NCBI RefSeq assembly: GCF_013004105.1
Contig: NZ_CP053085.1
Coordinates: 1,302,001 to 1,366,000, forward strand
Length of the DNA: 64,000 nt
Origin: Gemmatimonas groenlandica
Lineage (GTDB): Bacteria > Gemmatimonadota > Gemmatimonadetes > Gemmatimonadales > Gemmatimonadaceae
Direction of reading: 5' to 3'
This document shows positions 38,405 through 46,450 of the stretch, in pieces. The notes under the pieces were generated by a model. That model saw nothing but the letters and a program-made list of their open reading frames with translations. It was not told the origin of the DNA and searched no databases. Every line of letters starts with the position of its first letter. Positions within the stretch are counted from its first letter, which is position 1. A program made the position numbers and the translations under genes.

Positions 38405-38545
38405 GCGTGACGGTTTGGCGTCGTTTGACTGTTGACAAAGCCCCTTCGGAGTCTTCTCCGCTGGGCGAAGAATCTTCCAGACCAAGCATTGCCTTTGGCC
38501 GTCGCTGGAGTCGATATTGTCCGTGTTGGGCTGGTACTGGGTTGA

Positions 38546-38617
38546 TGGGGTGTAGCTCAATGGCAGAGCACTCGACTGTTAATCGAGCGGTTGTAGGTTC
38601 GACTCCTACCGCCCCAG
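38546..38617 (+). tRNA. tRNA-Asn (GTT)
   Basis: A 72-base tRNA. TGGGGTG pairs with CGCCCCA (one T-G pair), the discriminator is G, and CCA is not encoded. The anticodon stem CTCGA/TCGAG closes the loop CTGTTAA with anticodon GTT. D-loop and TTCGA T-loop are normal. Confidence 0.95.
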
Positions 38618-38826
38618 TTGTTGCTGCATGGAACGCCCGGTTTTCCTCTCGGAAAGCCGGGCGTTCTGTGTTCCGGGCGTCATTCGTTGCTGGTGGCCGC
38701 TCGCCTCGCTTGCCGCGCCCGCCGGTGAATGCCTAGCTTCCCGTCTTCTGATGGTGCACGCCCCACGACTCATGGGTGATCCGCGACGATGCGGTATCGC
38801 CACCCCCCTCTGCGCCGATTGCGTCC
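38618..38826. other. 209-bp gap between tRNA-Asn and leucyl aminopeptidase
   Basis: It holds the terminator hairpin at 38631 and then about 160 bases of GC-rich sequence. No gene is supported. In-frame upstream extension of the aminopeptidase to 38776 is possible but not conserved-looking. Confidence 0.4.
38631..38672 (+). terminator. Strong terminator-like hairpin after tRNA-Asn
   Basis: A 16-bp stem with one T-G pair: GAACGCCCGG TTTTCC with GGAAAG CCGGGCGTTC around a 4-base TCTC loop (38647-38650). The downstream tail is TGTGTT. It lies 13 bases after the tRNA and would end its transcript. Confidence 0.7.
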
Positions 38827-40314
38827 ATGCCTTTTTCGCTCCAGCTCAGTCACGCCGCTCCGGCCTCGGTCGACTCGCCGTTGTTGGCGATCGTGCTGTC
38901 TCAGGACCCGTCACTCGACGACGCCCTACGCGCGGTCGACACGCCGTTGGCTGGCGCGATTCAGCGGTCGATCGCCCGACGCGATTTCCGTGGCGGACGC
39001 GATGAGACCATGCTGTTCGTTGGTGGCGACACCGGCGCCCAGCGCGTTCTGCTGGTCGGGCGCGGATCGGCACCGCTGACGCGTGCCGTGGCGCGGCGTG
39101 CTGCGGCTATCGCGGCCCGCCAAGCGGGTAAGCTGGGAACGGGCGCCATGCACATCGTGCTCGCTGGCGCGAACGGTGACGCCGATGCCTCCGAAGGGCT
39201 CGCGCTTGGGGCGGCCGCTGGTAGCTGGGCCTATCCCGATCTGCAGACTCAGCCGCCCGAGAAGGATCGGCGGGCGCGACTGGAGTCGGTCACGGTGCTC
39301 GGGGCCGACACCGATGCGGTGCGGGCGGGCTTCGCGGCCGGCGCCGCGGTGGCTGAGGGGCAGGCGATCGCCAAGCGGCTCGGCATGATGCCCGGCAACG
39401 TGTGCACGCCCGAGACGTTCGTGGAAGTGGGCCGCGATATCGCCGCGCGGCATGGGATGACCATCACGGTGCTGGGACGCGCCGAGATGGAGCAAGAGAA
39501 GATGGGATCCTTTCTGTGCGTCGCGCAGGGGACGCCGGAGGAGCCGCGCCTCGTCGCGCTGGAGTACCGGGGTGGCGCGCCGGATCAGCAGCCGGTGGTG
39601 CTGATCGGCAAGGGACTCTGCTTCGACACCGGTGGCATCTCCATCAAGCCGGCGCCGGAGATGGAATGGATGAAGTTCGACATGTCGGGCGCCGGCGGTG
39701 TAATGGGCGCGATGGAAGCCATCGGTCGTCTCAAGCTGCCCGTCAACGTGGTGGGCATCATCGGATCGACCACCAACATGCCGTCCGGAACGGCCGTGAA
39801 GCCGGGTGACGTGGTGCGGGCCTCGAACGGTAAAACGATCGAGATCATCAACACCGACGCGGAAGGCCGCCTCGTGCTGGCCGACCTGTTGGTGTTCGCC
39901 AAGCGCTTTAACCCGGCGATCGCGATCGATGCGGCGACGCTCACGGGAGCCATCGTGATCGGTCTGGGCGCGAATGCCGTGGGTGTCTTCGGCAAAGACC
40001 AGTCGGCGGTCGACGAAGTCCTGGCCGCCGGATCGGCCGCGGGTGAACCCGGATGGCCCCTTCCGTTGTGGGATGAGTACAAGGAGCAGATCAAATCCGA
40101 TGTGGCCGACCTGAAGAACACGGGCGGCCGCGCGGCGGGCGCCATTACCGCTGCTCTCTTCCTGCAGGAATTCGTGGACGGTTATCCGTGGGTGCACCTC
40201 GACGTTGCTGGTACGGCCTATTCGCAGGTCGATCTCGGTTGGATTCCGAAGGGACCGACGGGTACGCCCGTGGGCACGTTCGTCGAAATCGTACGGGCGC
40301 GCGCGCGTCGGTGA
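38827..40314 (+). CDS. pepA: Leucyl aminopeptidase (M17 family)
   Basis: A 495-residue cytosol aminopeptidase that removes N-terminal residues from peptides using two metal ions. The C-terminal catalytic domain has GKGLCFDTGGISIKP (catalytic Lys and metal Asp), FDMSGAGGV and the M17 signature NTDAEGRLVLADLL. The N-terminal 160 residues are the usual regulatory domain. ATG 38827 (MPFSLQL) is preferred; a start at 38776 adds 17 residues of no family character. Its stop overlaps the GTG of the TonB-plug gene (GTGA). Confidence 0.94.
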   Translation: MPFSLQLSHAAPASVDSPLLAIVLSQDPSLDDALRAVDTPLAGAIQRSIARRDFRGGRDETMLFVGGDTGAQRVLLVGRGSAPLTRAVARRAAAIAARQAGKLGTGAMHIVLAGANGDADASEGLALGAAAGSWAYPDLQTQPPEKDRRARLESVTVLGADTDAVRAGFAAGAAVAEGQAIAKRLGMMPGNVCTPETFVEVGRDIAARHGMTITVLGRAEMEQEKMGSFLCVAQGTPEEPRLVALEYRGGAPDQQPVVLIGKGLCFDTGGISIKPAPEMEWMKFDMSGAGGVMGAMEAIGRLKLPVNVVGIIGSTTNMPSGTAVKPGDVVRASNGKTIEIINTDAEGRLVLADLLVFAKRFNPAIAIDAATLTGAIVIGLGANAVGVFGKDQSAVDEVLAAGSAAGEPGWPLPLWDEYKEQIKSDVADLKNTGGRAAGAITAALFLQEFVDGYPWVHLDVAGTAYSQVDLGWIPKGPTGTPVGTFVEIVRARARR

Positions 40315-42248
40315 TCCGCCACGTTCGGCTTATGGCCGCCAGCCTGCTGGTGGCCATCGCGGTGCCGGCGTTCGCGTCGGCACAGGTTCGTCCCGACTCG
40401 GTGCGGAAGGACACGGTACGAGTATCGGTGCCCGTGCCACCGCCGCCCGGTGTGGACACGCTGCCCAAGCGCACGATTGCCAGCGACTCGGCGGTTTTCC
40501 GGCGTGAGGTCGCGCGTACGGATAGCATCAAACGCGCGATCGCGGGCGACACGATCAAGGCGCCGCTTGCGCGCTTCGAGCGACCGGACGATTTCGAGAC
40601 GTCGCCGAGACTGCGCTTTTCGCGTGAGGAGATTCTCTCGTCGGGCGCCGTGAACCTGGCGGATCTCCTCGATCGGGTACCGGGCGTCACGACGTATCGC
40701 AGCGGCTGGATCGCCGGTGTGCACGCCGCCTCTTTCGCCGGAGACACGCGGCGGCTCCGTCTGTTCGTCGACGGCGTCGAGATGGATGCGATCGAGCCGC
40801 GCAATGGCGGCACGATCGATCTCACCGATGTGCCGTTGTGGACACTTGATGAGTTGGTCGTGGAGCGAGCGGCCGGCGAGGTGCGCGTCTGGATGCGCAC
40901 GTGGACCGTCGAGCGCACGACGCCATATACACGGGCCGACATCTTCACGGGTGACCTGAACACCAACGCGTTCCGCGGGCTCTTCGCCCGCCGATGGCGC
41001 AACGGCGTGCTCCTACAGCTCGGTGGACAGCAGGTGGCGACGCAGAGTGGACGCGTCAATGCGTTTACGGGCGCGGAGAGCTCGGCCGGACGCGGTGACG
41101 GAACGGTGCAGGGATTCATGGCGCGCATCGGCTGGTCGAAGCGTCGCGTCAGCGTCGATCTGTTCGCGAACGCCAGCGCGCGTGAACGCGATCCGCACAC
41201 GGCGCGCGAAGGATTCACCGACCTGCTGGCGTACAAGGGCTCGCGTCGGGATGCGTATCTGCGCGTCGGATACGGCGACACGCTGCGCGGGTTCTGGTCA
41301 CAGGCGATCATCGGCGTCGTGCGCACTCGCCTCGAAGGAATCGGCGAAGCGGTTGCGGAAACCGACTCGACGCCCGCCGTCGTAACGGACACGATTCGTG
41401 GGCGCACGCAGCAGCTGTTGGCGGCAGGGTATCGCACGTCGCGCTGGTCGGTGTCGATGACGGATCGCGTGCGACCGATCGACGGCACGGCATTCCATGC
41501 GCCCGCGGTACGTGGTCGACTGGGTGGCTCACGCTACGCGATCGGTGCATTCGCCGAAGAGAATGGGGCGGACTCCACGCGTCGCATCGATTTGTCGGCC
41601 CGTGCGCAGCCGTTTTCGTGGCTGATCCTCACCGGCGCGCAGAGCACACGCACCCCGGACTCGGCGACCGGTCGCGTGAGTGGAAACACGTTGCGGGCCG
41701 AGGCCGCGCTCAAGGTCGGCCGACTGTGGATCGGCGGCGGCGTCATCCGGGACAACGCCAATCGCTTCGAGTCGCCAGTCATTTTGGGCACGCCCGCGGC
41801 GCTCGTGTCGTCGGTCGATGCTCAGGGTGTCCTGGCCTCGGCCGCCGGTCGTCTCTACAAAGACGTGCGCCTCGATGTGCAGGCGATTCGATGGGATGGA
41901 TCGCAGTACAATCGGCCGCAGCTGCACGTGCGTACGGAGATCGCGTTGATCAGCGATTGGCGCCGCCGATTCCCTCGTGGTGAGTTCTCGATCAACGCGC
42001 GAATCTGGCATGAGTTGCGCGACGGCGTGCCGTTCTTCTACGGCACGGAGGCCGGCAGCAGTACGCCTGATGTGCGCATCACCGAGCGCGCGAATGTCAT
42101 GACCGGCTTGCTCGAACTGCGCATCCAGCGCGCGACACTGTTCTACCAGTACCGCAACCTGACCGGCGGTGCGTACGAGCAGATTCGCGGCATTACCATG
42201 CCGCCTGCCGTGCAGATGTACGGCGTGCGTTGGGAGTTCTGGAACTGA
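40311..42248 (+). CDS. TonB-dependent receptor plug-domain outer-membrane protein
   Basis: A 645-residue exported protein with a signal peptide (LMAASLLVAIAVPAFASAQ). After a Pro/Val linker, residues about 90-190 are a plug domain: SGAVNLADLLDRVPGV, RLFVDGVEMD and LDELVVERA. The rest is an amphipathic beta-barrel ending in VRWEFWN, with aromatic residues suited to Bam recognition. It is shorter than full TonB receptors, and no clear TonB box is seen. The start is GTG 40311, overlapping pepA; ATG 40332 is possible. The substrate is unknown. Confidence 0.72.
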   Translation: MIRHVRLMAASLLVAIAVPAFASAQVRPDSVRKDTVRVSVPVPPPPGVDTLPKRTIASDSAVFRREVARTDSIKRAIAGDTIKAPLARFERPDDFETSPRLRFSREEILSSGAVNLADLLDRVPGVTTYRSGWIAGVHAASFAGDTRRLRLFVDGVEMDAIEPRNGGTIDLTDVPLWTLDELVVERAAGEVRVWMRTWTVERTTPYTRADIFTGDLNTNAFRGLFARRWRNGVLLQLGGQQVATQSGRVNAFTGAESSAGRGDGTVQGFMARIGWSKRRVSVDLFANASARERDPHTAREGFTDLLAYKGSRRDAYLRVGYGDTLRGFWSQAIIGVVRTRLEGIGEAVAETDSTPAVVTDTIRGRTQQLLAAGYRTSRWSVSMTDRVRPIDGTAFHAPAVRGRLGGSRYAIGAFAEENGADSTRRIDLSARAQPFSWLILTGAQSTRTPDSATGRVSGNTLRAEAALKVGRLWIGGGVIRDNANRFESPVILGTPAALVSSVDAQGVLASAAGRLYKDVRLDVQAIRWDGSQYNRPQLHVRTEIALISDWRRRFPRGEFSINARIWHELRDGVPFFYGTEAGSSTPDVRITERANVMTGLLELRIQRATLFYQYRNLTGGAYEQIRGITMPPAVQMYGVRWEFWN

Positions 42249-42291
42249 TGCGGTTGACCTACTCGGACGTGCGCGTTTCATTGCCGATCGC

Positions 42292-43173
42292 ATGATTCGT
42301 TCAATGACGGGCTTCGGCCAGGCGGAAGGCACAGTCGGCACCTCCCGGGTGCTGGTCGAAGTGCGCACGGTCAACCATCGCTTCTTCTCGCCCAGCATCA
42401 AGTTGCCGGGCGCCTATGGGCGCTGGGAAACCGAGGTGCGCGAGGCGATGCGCCTCAAGGTCAGTCGCGGGCACGTGACGTTGACCGCTCGGAGCGAGCG
42501 ACTGGCCACCCAGGCCATCGCCATCGACGACGAGCGGTTCGCCGCGGTCGTCTCGCAGCTGCGCGATCTGCACGATCGGCACGGACTCTCCGGGGGCATC
42601 GATCTCGCCACGGTGTTGCGGATGCCTGACGTCATGTCGGCGCCGCGCGAGGAGGAGGACACCGGCACCGTGGCGGACCTCATCGCCGTCGTGGACCGGG
42701 CGCTCGACCACCTGGGGCGCGCCCGAGCCGAGGAGGGCGCGCGGCTCGCGGCGGTCTTGCGGGAGCGGTTGGATCTGGTGGACGCGGCGTTGCAGCGCAT
42801 TGCGCTCCGGGCGCCCGAACGCCTGCTGGCCCAGCGGGATCGCCTTCGGGCCGCCGTGAAGGAGCTGGCCGATGGGCTGGCCGTGGACGAGGTCCGTTTG
42901 GCGCAGGAGATCGCCATTCTGGCCGATCGCATGGATGTGAGCGAAGAGCTCGATCGGTTTCGGTCGCACATCACCGCGTTTCACGGCGTTCTGGCCGACG
43001 CGGACGCGGGCGGGGAACCGGTGGGCAAGCGCTTGGGCTTTCTCCTTCAGGAAATGCTCCGGGAGGCGAATACCACCGGCAGCAAGGCGGCCGATGCCAC
43101 GATCCTTCACGACGTGGTGGGCGTGAAGGAAGAGCTGGAGCGTATCCGGGAGCAGGTCGAGAACCTCGAGTGA
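42292..43173 (+). CDS. yicC: YicC-family endoribonuclease
   Basis: A 293-residue YicC protein starting MIRSMTGFGQAEG, with the conserved VEVRTVNHRF and the C-terminal GKRLGFLLQEMLREANTTGSKA block (DUF1732). YicC family members are RNases. Upstream extension of the frame into the TonB-plug gene is rejected because MIRSMTGFG is the universal start. It overlaps gmk by four bases (GTGA), the usual yicC-gmk-rpoZ order. Confidence 0.95.
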   Translation: MIRSMTGFGQAEGTVGTSRVLVEVRTVNHRFFSPSIKLPGAYGRWETEVREAMRLKVSRGHVTLTARSERLATQAIAIDDERFAAVVSQLRDLHDRHGLSGGIDLATVLRMPDVMSAPREEEDTGTVADLIAVVDRALDHLGRARAEEGARLAAVLRERLDLVDAALQRIALRAPERLLAQRDRLRAAVKELADGLAVDEVRLAQEIAILADRMDVSEELDRFRSHITAFHGVLADADAGGEPVGKRLGFLLQEMLREANTTGSKAADATILHDVVGVKEELERIREQVENLE

Positions 43174-43817
43174 GCCCATTTCCGGTCATCCTGTCCGCCC
43201 CCTCCGGGGGTGGAAAAACCACAATTGCGCGTCGCGTGCTGGAGCGGCGGGCCGATGTGGGTTATTCTGTTAGCTGTACGACGCGTGCTCCACGGGATGG
43301 TGAGGTGGACGGACGCGACTACCGCTTTATCAGTCTCGAAGCGTTTGCGGCCGCGCGCGATGCGGGCGAATTCGCGGAGTGGGCTGAAGTGCACGGCAAT
43401 TTCTACGGAACGATGCGATCCGAAATTCAGCGGGTGCTGAGTGGCGGGCAGCATGTCCTGATGGACATCGACGTTCAGGGGGCACGACAGTTCCACATCG
43501 CGTTTCCCGATACGGTGCTGATCTTCGTGTTGCCGCCGTCGGGCGAGGTGCTGAAGTCACGGCTCTCGGCGCGGAAAAGCGAGAATCGTGAGCGGTTGCT
43601 CGTACGCCTGCGGAACGCCCGTGCGGAGTTGGGAGAAGTCGGGCGCTACCACTACGTGGTGGTGAACGATGATCTCGAGCGGGCGGTCGATCAGGTCAGC
43701 GCAATTATCGATGCGGAAGGACTGCGGCACGACCGGGTAGATGAAGTCGAGGCGCAGGTCGAGGCGCTCATCGCGCAGCTCGAACAGGAAATTCACGTTT
43801 TCAGCAAGGGCGACTGA
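43170..43817 (+). CDS. gmk: Guanylate kinase
   Basis: A 215-residue enzyme that phosphorylates GMP to GDP. The P-loop APSGGGKTT differs slightly from the common GPSGAGKST but keeps the needed Gly/Lys/Thr residues. The GMP-binding YSVSCTTRAPRDGEVDGRDY, FAEWAEVHGNFYGT and MDIDVQGA segments are typical. The GTG start overlaps yicC; rpoZ follows after three bases. Confidence 0.96.
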   Translation: MSPFPVILSAPSGGGKTTIARRVLERRADVGYSVSCTTRAPRDGEVDGRDYRFISLEAFAAARDAGEFAEWAEVHGNFYGTMRSEIQRVLSGGQHVLMDIDVQGARQFHIAFPDTVLIFVLPPSGEVLKSRLSARKSENRERLLVRLRNARAELGEVGRYHYVVVNDDLERAVDQVSAIIDAEGLRHDRVDEVEAQVEALIAQLEQEIHVFSKGD

Positions 43818-43820
43818 CGC

Positions 43821-44027
43821 ATGCAGGTTTTTACTCCGTCCGACGTGTCGAAGCACGCGGCCAACAAGTATCTGAGCGTGCTCATCGCGGCGAAGTTCGC
43901 GCGCGTGCTCAACGAATTCCCCCGCGATCGCTCGGCGCACGAAAAGAAGCTGACGACGCGCGCGCTCGAAGAGCTCGCTCACGGTGAGATCGAGTATCGC
44001 GTGGTGCCGCGCCGACGTCCGGGCTGA
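43821..44027 (+). CDS. rpoZ: RNA polymerase omega subunit
   Basis: A 68-residue omega subunit that helps fold and attach beta-prime. KYLSVLIAAKFARVLNE and KKLTTRALEELAHGEIEY are the recognisable segments, in the order seen in other short omegas. It follows gmk by three bases, as in many bacteria. A strong terminator starts 24 bases after its stop. Confidence 0.92.
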   Translation: MQVFTPSDVSKHAANKYLSVLIAAKFARVLNEFPRDRSAHEKKLTTRALEELAHGEIEYRVVPRRRPG

Positions 44028-44050
44028 GTTCACACCGCTTGCTGGACCCC

Positions 44051-44090
44051 GCGCCGCGCCGTGACGATCGTCCCGGCGCGGCGCCTTTTC
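44051..44090 (+). terminator. Rho-independent terminator/attenuator between rpoZ and coaBC
   Basis: A perfect 11-bp stem, GCGCCGCGCCG (44051-44061) with CGGCGCGGCGC (44074-44084), followed by CTTTTC. It ends less than 35 bases before the coaBC start, leaving no room for a normal promoter between them. Confidence 0.8.
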
Positions 44091-44118
44091 TCTCCCCTCA
44101 GCGCCCTCGCCTGCTCCT

Positions 44119-45324
44119 GTGCGTCCTTTCGACCGTCAGCGCATTCTGCTCGGGGTCACCGGCGGCATCGCGTCCTACAAGGCCGCGTGGCTGGCGCGCC
44201 TGCTGACGCAGGCTGGTGCCGAGGTCGACGTGGTGCTCACGCGCGCGGCATCGGAGTTCATCGGCGCAATCACGTTCGAGGCCCTCACCGGCCGGCCGGT
44301 GCACACCGCGCTCATCGCGCCGGGGCATGCGCTCGATCACATTAAGCTCGCCCGCGCGGCGCAGCTCGTGGTCGTGGCACCAGCGACCGCTGATTTTCTC
44401 GCGCGCGCGGTCGGTGGGCACGCTGATGATCTGCTGTCGGCCTGCTTGCTTGCGACGAGCGCACCGGCGCTGCTCGTTCCGGCGATGAACGATCGCATGT
44501 GGGCGCATCCCCAGGTGCGGCGCAACGCTGACGCGGCGCGGGAAATTGGATACCACGTGCTCGATCCCGACAACGGCGCGCTCGCGGTCGGCGAGGGCAG
44601 TGGCCCCGGCCGCATGCCGGAACCCGAGACCATTGTGGCGTACTGCGCGCGATTGCTCGAGCCGCCGACGGTGCTGGAAGGTCGCTCCATCGTCGTCACG
44701 GCCGGTCCGACGCGTGAGCCCCTCGATCCGGTGCGCTTTCTTTCGAATCGGAGTAGCGGAAAAATGGGCGTGGCGATTGCCGCTGCGGCATGGCGACGCG
44801 GTGCCGATGTTACGCTGATTGCTGGCCCACTCGATGTCGCCACGCCTCCTGGTTTACGAATCATCACCGTCGAGACGACGTCGCAGATGCGTGACGCCGT
44901 GTCGCAGGCGCTGCCTGGCGCTGCCGCGCTCGTCATGGCCGCAGCTCCTGCGGATTTTACCGCGGCGTTGCCGGCAAGCACCAAGATCAAGAAGGCAGAC
45001 GCTGGCGATGCACTCGCGCTCGTGCGCACCGATGATATTCTCGCCACAACCCGAGAGTCGCGCCCAGCGTCCTGCGTGACCGTGGGTTTCGCCCTCGAAA
45101 CGGGCGATGCCCGGGTCGAGGCGCGTCGCAAACTGGTCGACAAGGGGCTCGACTTCATCGTCGCCAATGACGCGCTCGAAGACGGTGCCGGTTTTGGCGT
45201 TGATACGAATCGTGTGACGATCGTGCACGCGGACGGACGCGAAGAACAGCTTCCGCTGCAAAGCAAAACGCAGGTAGCGGATCAGATTCTCGACCGCGTT
45301 GAGGTGCTGCTGCATGGACGCTAA
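44119..45324 (+). CDS. coaBC: Bifunctional phosphopantothenoylcysteine decarboxylase/synthetase
   Basis: A 401-residue fusion that makes 4'-phosphopantetheine from phosphopantothenate for coenzyme A. The CoaC flavoprotein part (1-180) has LLGVTGGIASYKA, VVAPATADF and PAMNDRMW; the CoaB part (190-401) has VVTAGPTREPLDPVRFLSNRSSGKMG and FALETGD. The start is GTG 44119 with no clear Shine-Dalgarno. It overlaps the downstream glycosylase gene by 11 bases. Confidence 0.95.
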   Translation: MRPFDRQRILLGVTGGIASYKAAWLARLLTQAGAEVDVVLTRAASEFIGAITFEALTGRPVHTALIAPGHALDHIKLARAAQLVVVAPATADFLARAVGGHADDLLSACLLATSAPALLVPAMNDRMWAHPQVRRNADAAREIGYHVLDPDNGALAVGEGSGPGRMPEPETIVAYCARLLEPPTVLEGRSIVVTAGPTREPLDPVRFLSNRSSGKMGVAIAAAAWRRGADVTLIAGPLDVATPPGLRIITVETTSQMRDAVSQALPGAAALVMAAAPADFTAALPASTKIKKADAGDALALVRTDDILATTRESRPASCVTVGFALETGDARVEARRKLVDKGLDFIVANDALEDGAGFGVDTNRVTIVHADGREEQLPLQSKTQVADQILDRVEVLLHGR

Positions 45325-46450
45325 GGATCGTCTCCGCCGGTATCTCGAGCAGCGCCGTGAGCTGGGCGAGTCTGAGCTCGTGCTGGATAGCCTCTCCGTC
45401 GAGGACGTGATGAAGATGGTCGGCGCGAAGTCGTCCGCGCCGAAGATTGCCGACGCGCCTGCAGCGCCGGCTACAAAATCGAAAGTGCGGACACCGGTCG
45501 AGCGGGACGCCGACGCGCCACCGCCCGAAGCGCCGAGTGATCTGCCGTCGGCGCCGGTCGCGCCGCCGCCCGAGCCCGGCGTGCGCTTCGATCGAGGCGC
45601 GACGACCGACTGGCGTGAGGCGTTGCGCAATGCCGGCGCAATGCGGCCAAGTGATGCGTTGGCTCCGCCCCCAATCGTGCCGACGACGTCTGCCGCGACT
45701 GCTGCTGGGGCTGGTGCCGGAGCAACCAATCCAGTTCCGGCCGCGAACACGACGATGGCCGATACGCCGGTGAAAGATCTGCCGGTGTGGTTGTCGGCGC
45801 TTGAACTCCCACTCGGGATCGAAGCCGGCCGACTGCGTGTGATCGATGCGGCACCCGAGGTGGCCAGTCTGCCCACCCTCGAGGAGATCGCCCAGCACGT
45901 GGCCAGCTGCACGCGCTGCGCGCTGTACAAGTCAGCCAAGCATCACGTACCGGGCGAAGGAAATCCACAGGCCGAACTGCTCTGCGTGGGCGAAGCGCCG
46001 GGAGCAAACGAAGATGAACAAGGTCGGCCATTCGTCGGCGAGGCCGGCCAGTTGCTGACCAAGATTCTTGGGGCGATTCAGCTGTCGCGCGAGGACGTCT
46101 TCATCTGCAACGTGCTGAAGCATCGGCCGCCAGGCAATCGCGATCCGCTGCCGGATGAAGTCATCGCGTGCCAGCCGTACCTGCTGCGACAGATCGAACT
46201 CGTGCGCCCGCGCGTCATCCTGGCGCTCGGTCGATTCGCGGCGCAGACGCTCCTGCAGACCACCACCGGTATCGGTGCGCTGCGGGGCCGCATACACCGG
46301 TTTCACGGCGTCCCGCTCATCGTCACGTACCATCCGGCGGCGTTGCTGCGCAACGAAGCGTGGAAGCGTCCCACGTGGGACGATGTGAAGCTCGCCCGTC
46401 GCATTCTCGATGCATCGCGCGCTGCCAGCGCGGACTCAACCGCTCCATGA
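45314..46450 (+). CDS. Family 4-type uracil-DNA glycosylase with long N-terminal extension
   Basis: A 378-residue protein. The C-terminal 190 residues are the iron-sulfur UDG fold: GEAPGANEDEQGRPFVG (catalytic loop), NVLKHRPPGNRDPLP and TYHPAALLR. Cysteines expected to bind the 4Fe-4S cluster are Cys199, Cys202 and Cys286; the fourth canonical position (K-C-RPP) is His270, with Cys265 nearby. Residues 35-155 are a Pro/Ala-rich disordered region after a short N-terminal helix. It removes uracil from DNA. ATG 45314 lies inside coaBC; the stop overlaps dnaB. Confidence 0.88.
   Translation: MDAKDRLRRYLEQRRELGESELVLDSLSVEDVMKMVGAKSSAPKIADAPAAPATKSKVRTPVERDADAPPPEAPSDLPSAPVAPPPEPGVRFDRGATTDWREALRNAGAMRPSDALAPPPIVPTTSAATAAGAGAGATNPVPAANTTMADTPVKDLPVWLSALELPLGIEAGRLRVIDAAPEVASLPTLEEIAQHVASCTRCALYKSAKHHVPGEGNPQAELLCVGEAPGANEDEQGRPFVGEAGQLLTKILGAIQLSREDVFICNVLKHRPPGNRDPLPDEVIACQPYLLRQIELVRPRVILALGRFAAQTLLQTTTGIGALRGRIHRFHGVPLIVTYHPAALLRNEAWKRPTWDDVKLARRILDASRAASADSTAP

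Larger units (their letters stand above)
38218..38545. other. Gap between giant kinase and tRNA-Asn: leader and upstream region
   Basis: 328 bases with no supported gene. The kinase-proximal part is the presumed 5' leader, with two hairpins and a candidate promoter (separate entries). The part near the tRNA has a TTGACA at 38432-38437 without a good -10 and a small CGGAG/CTCCG stem at 38447-38460. Possible short frames here show no homology features. Confidence 0.4.
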
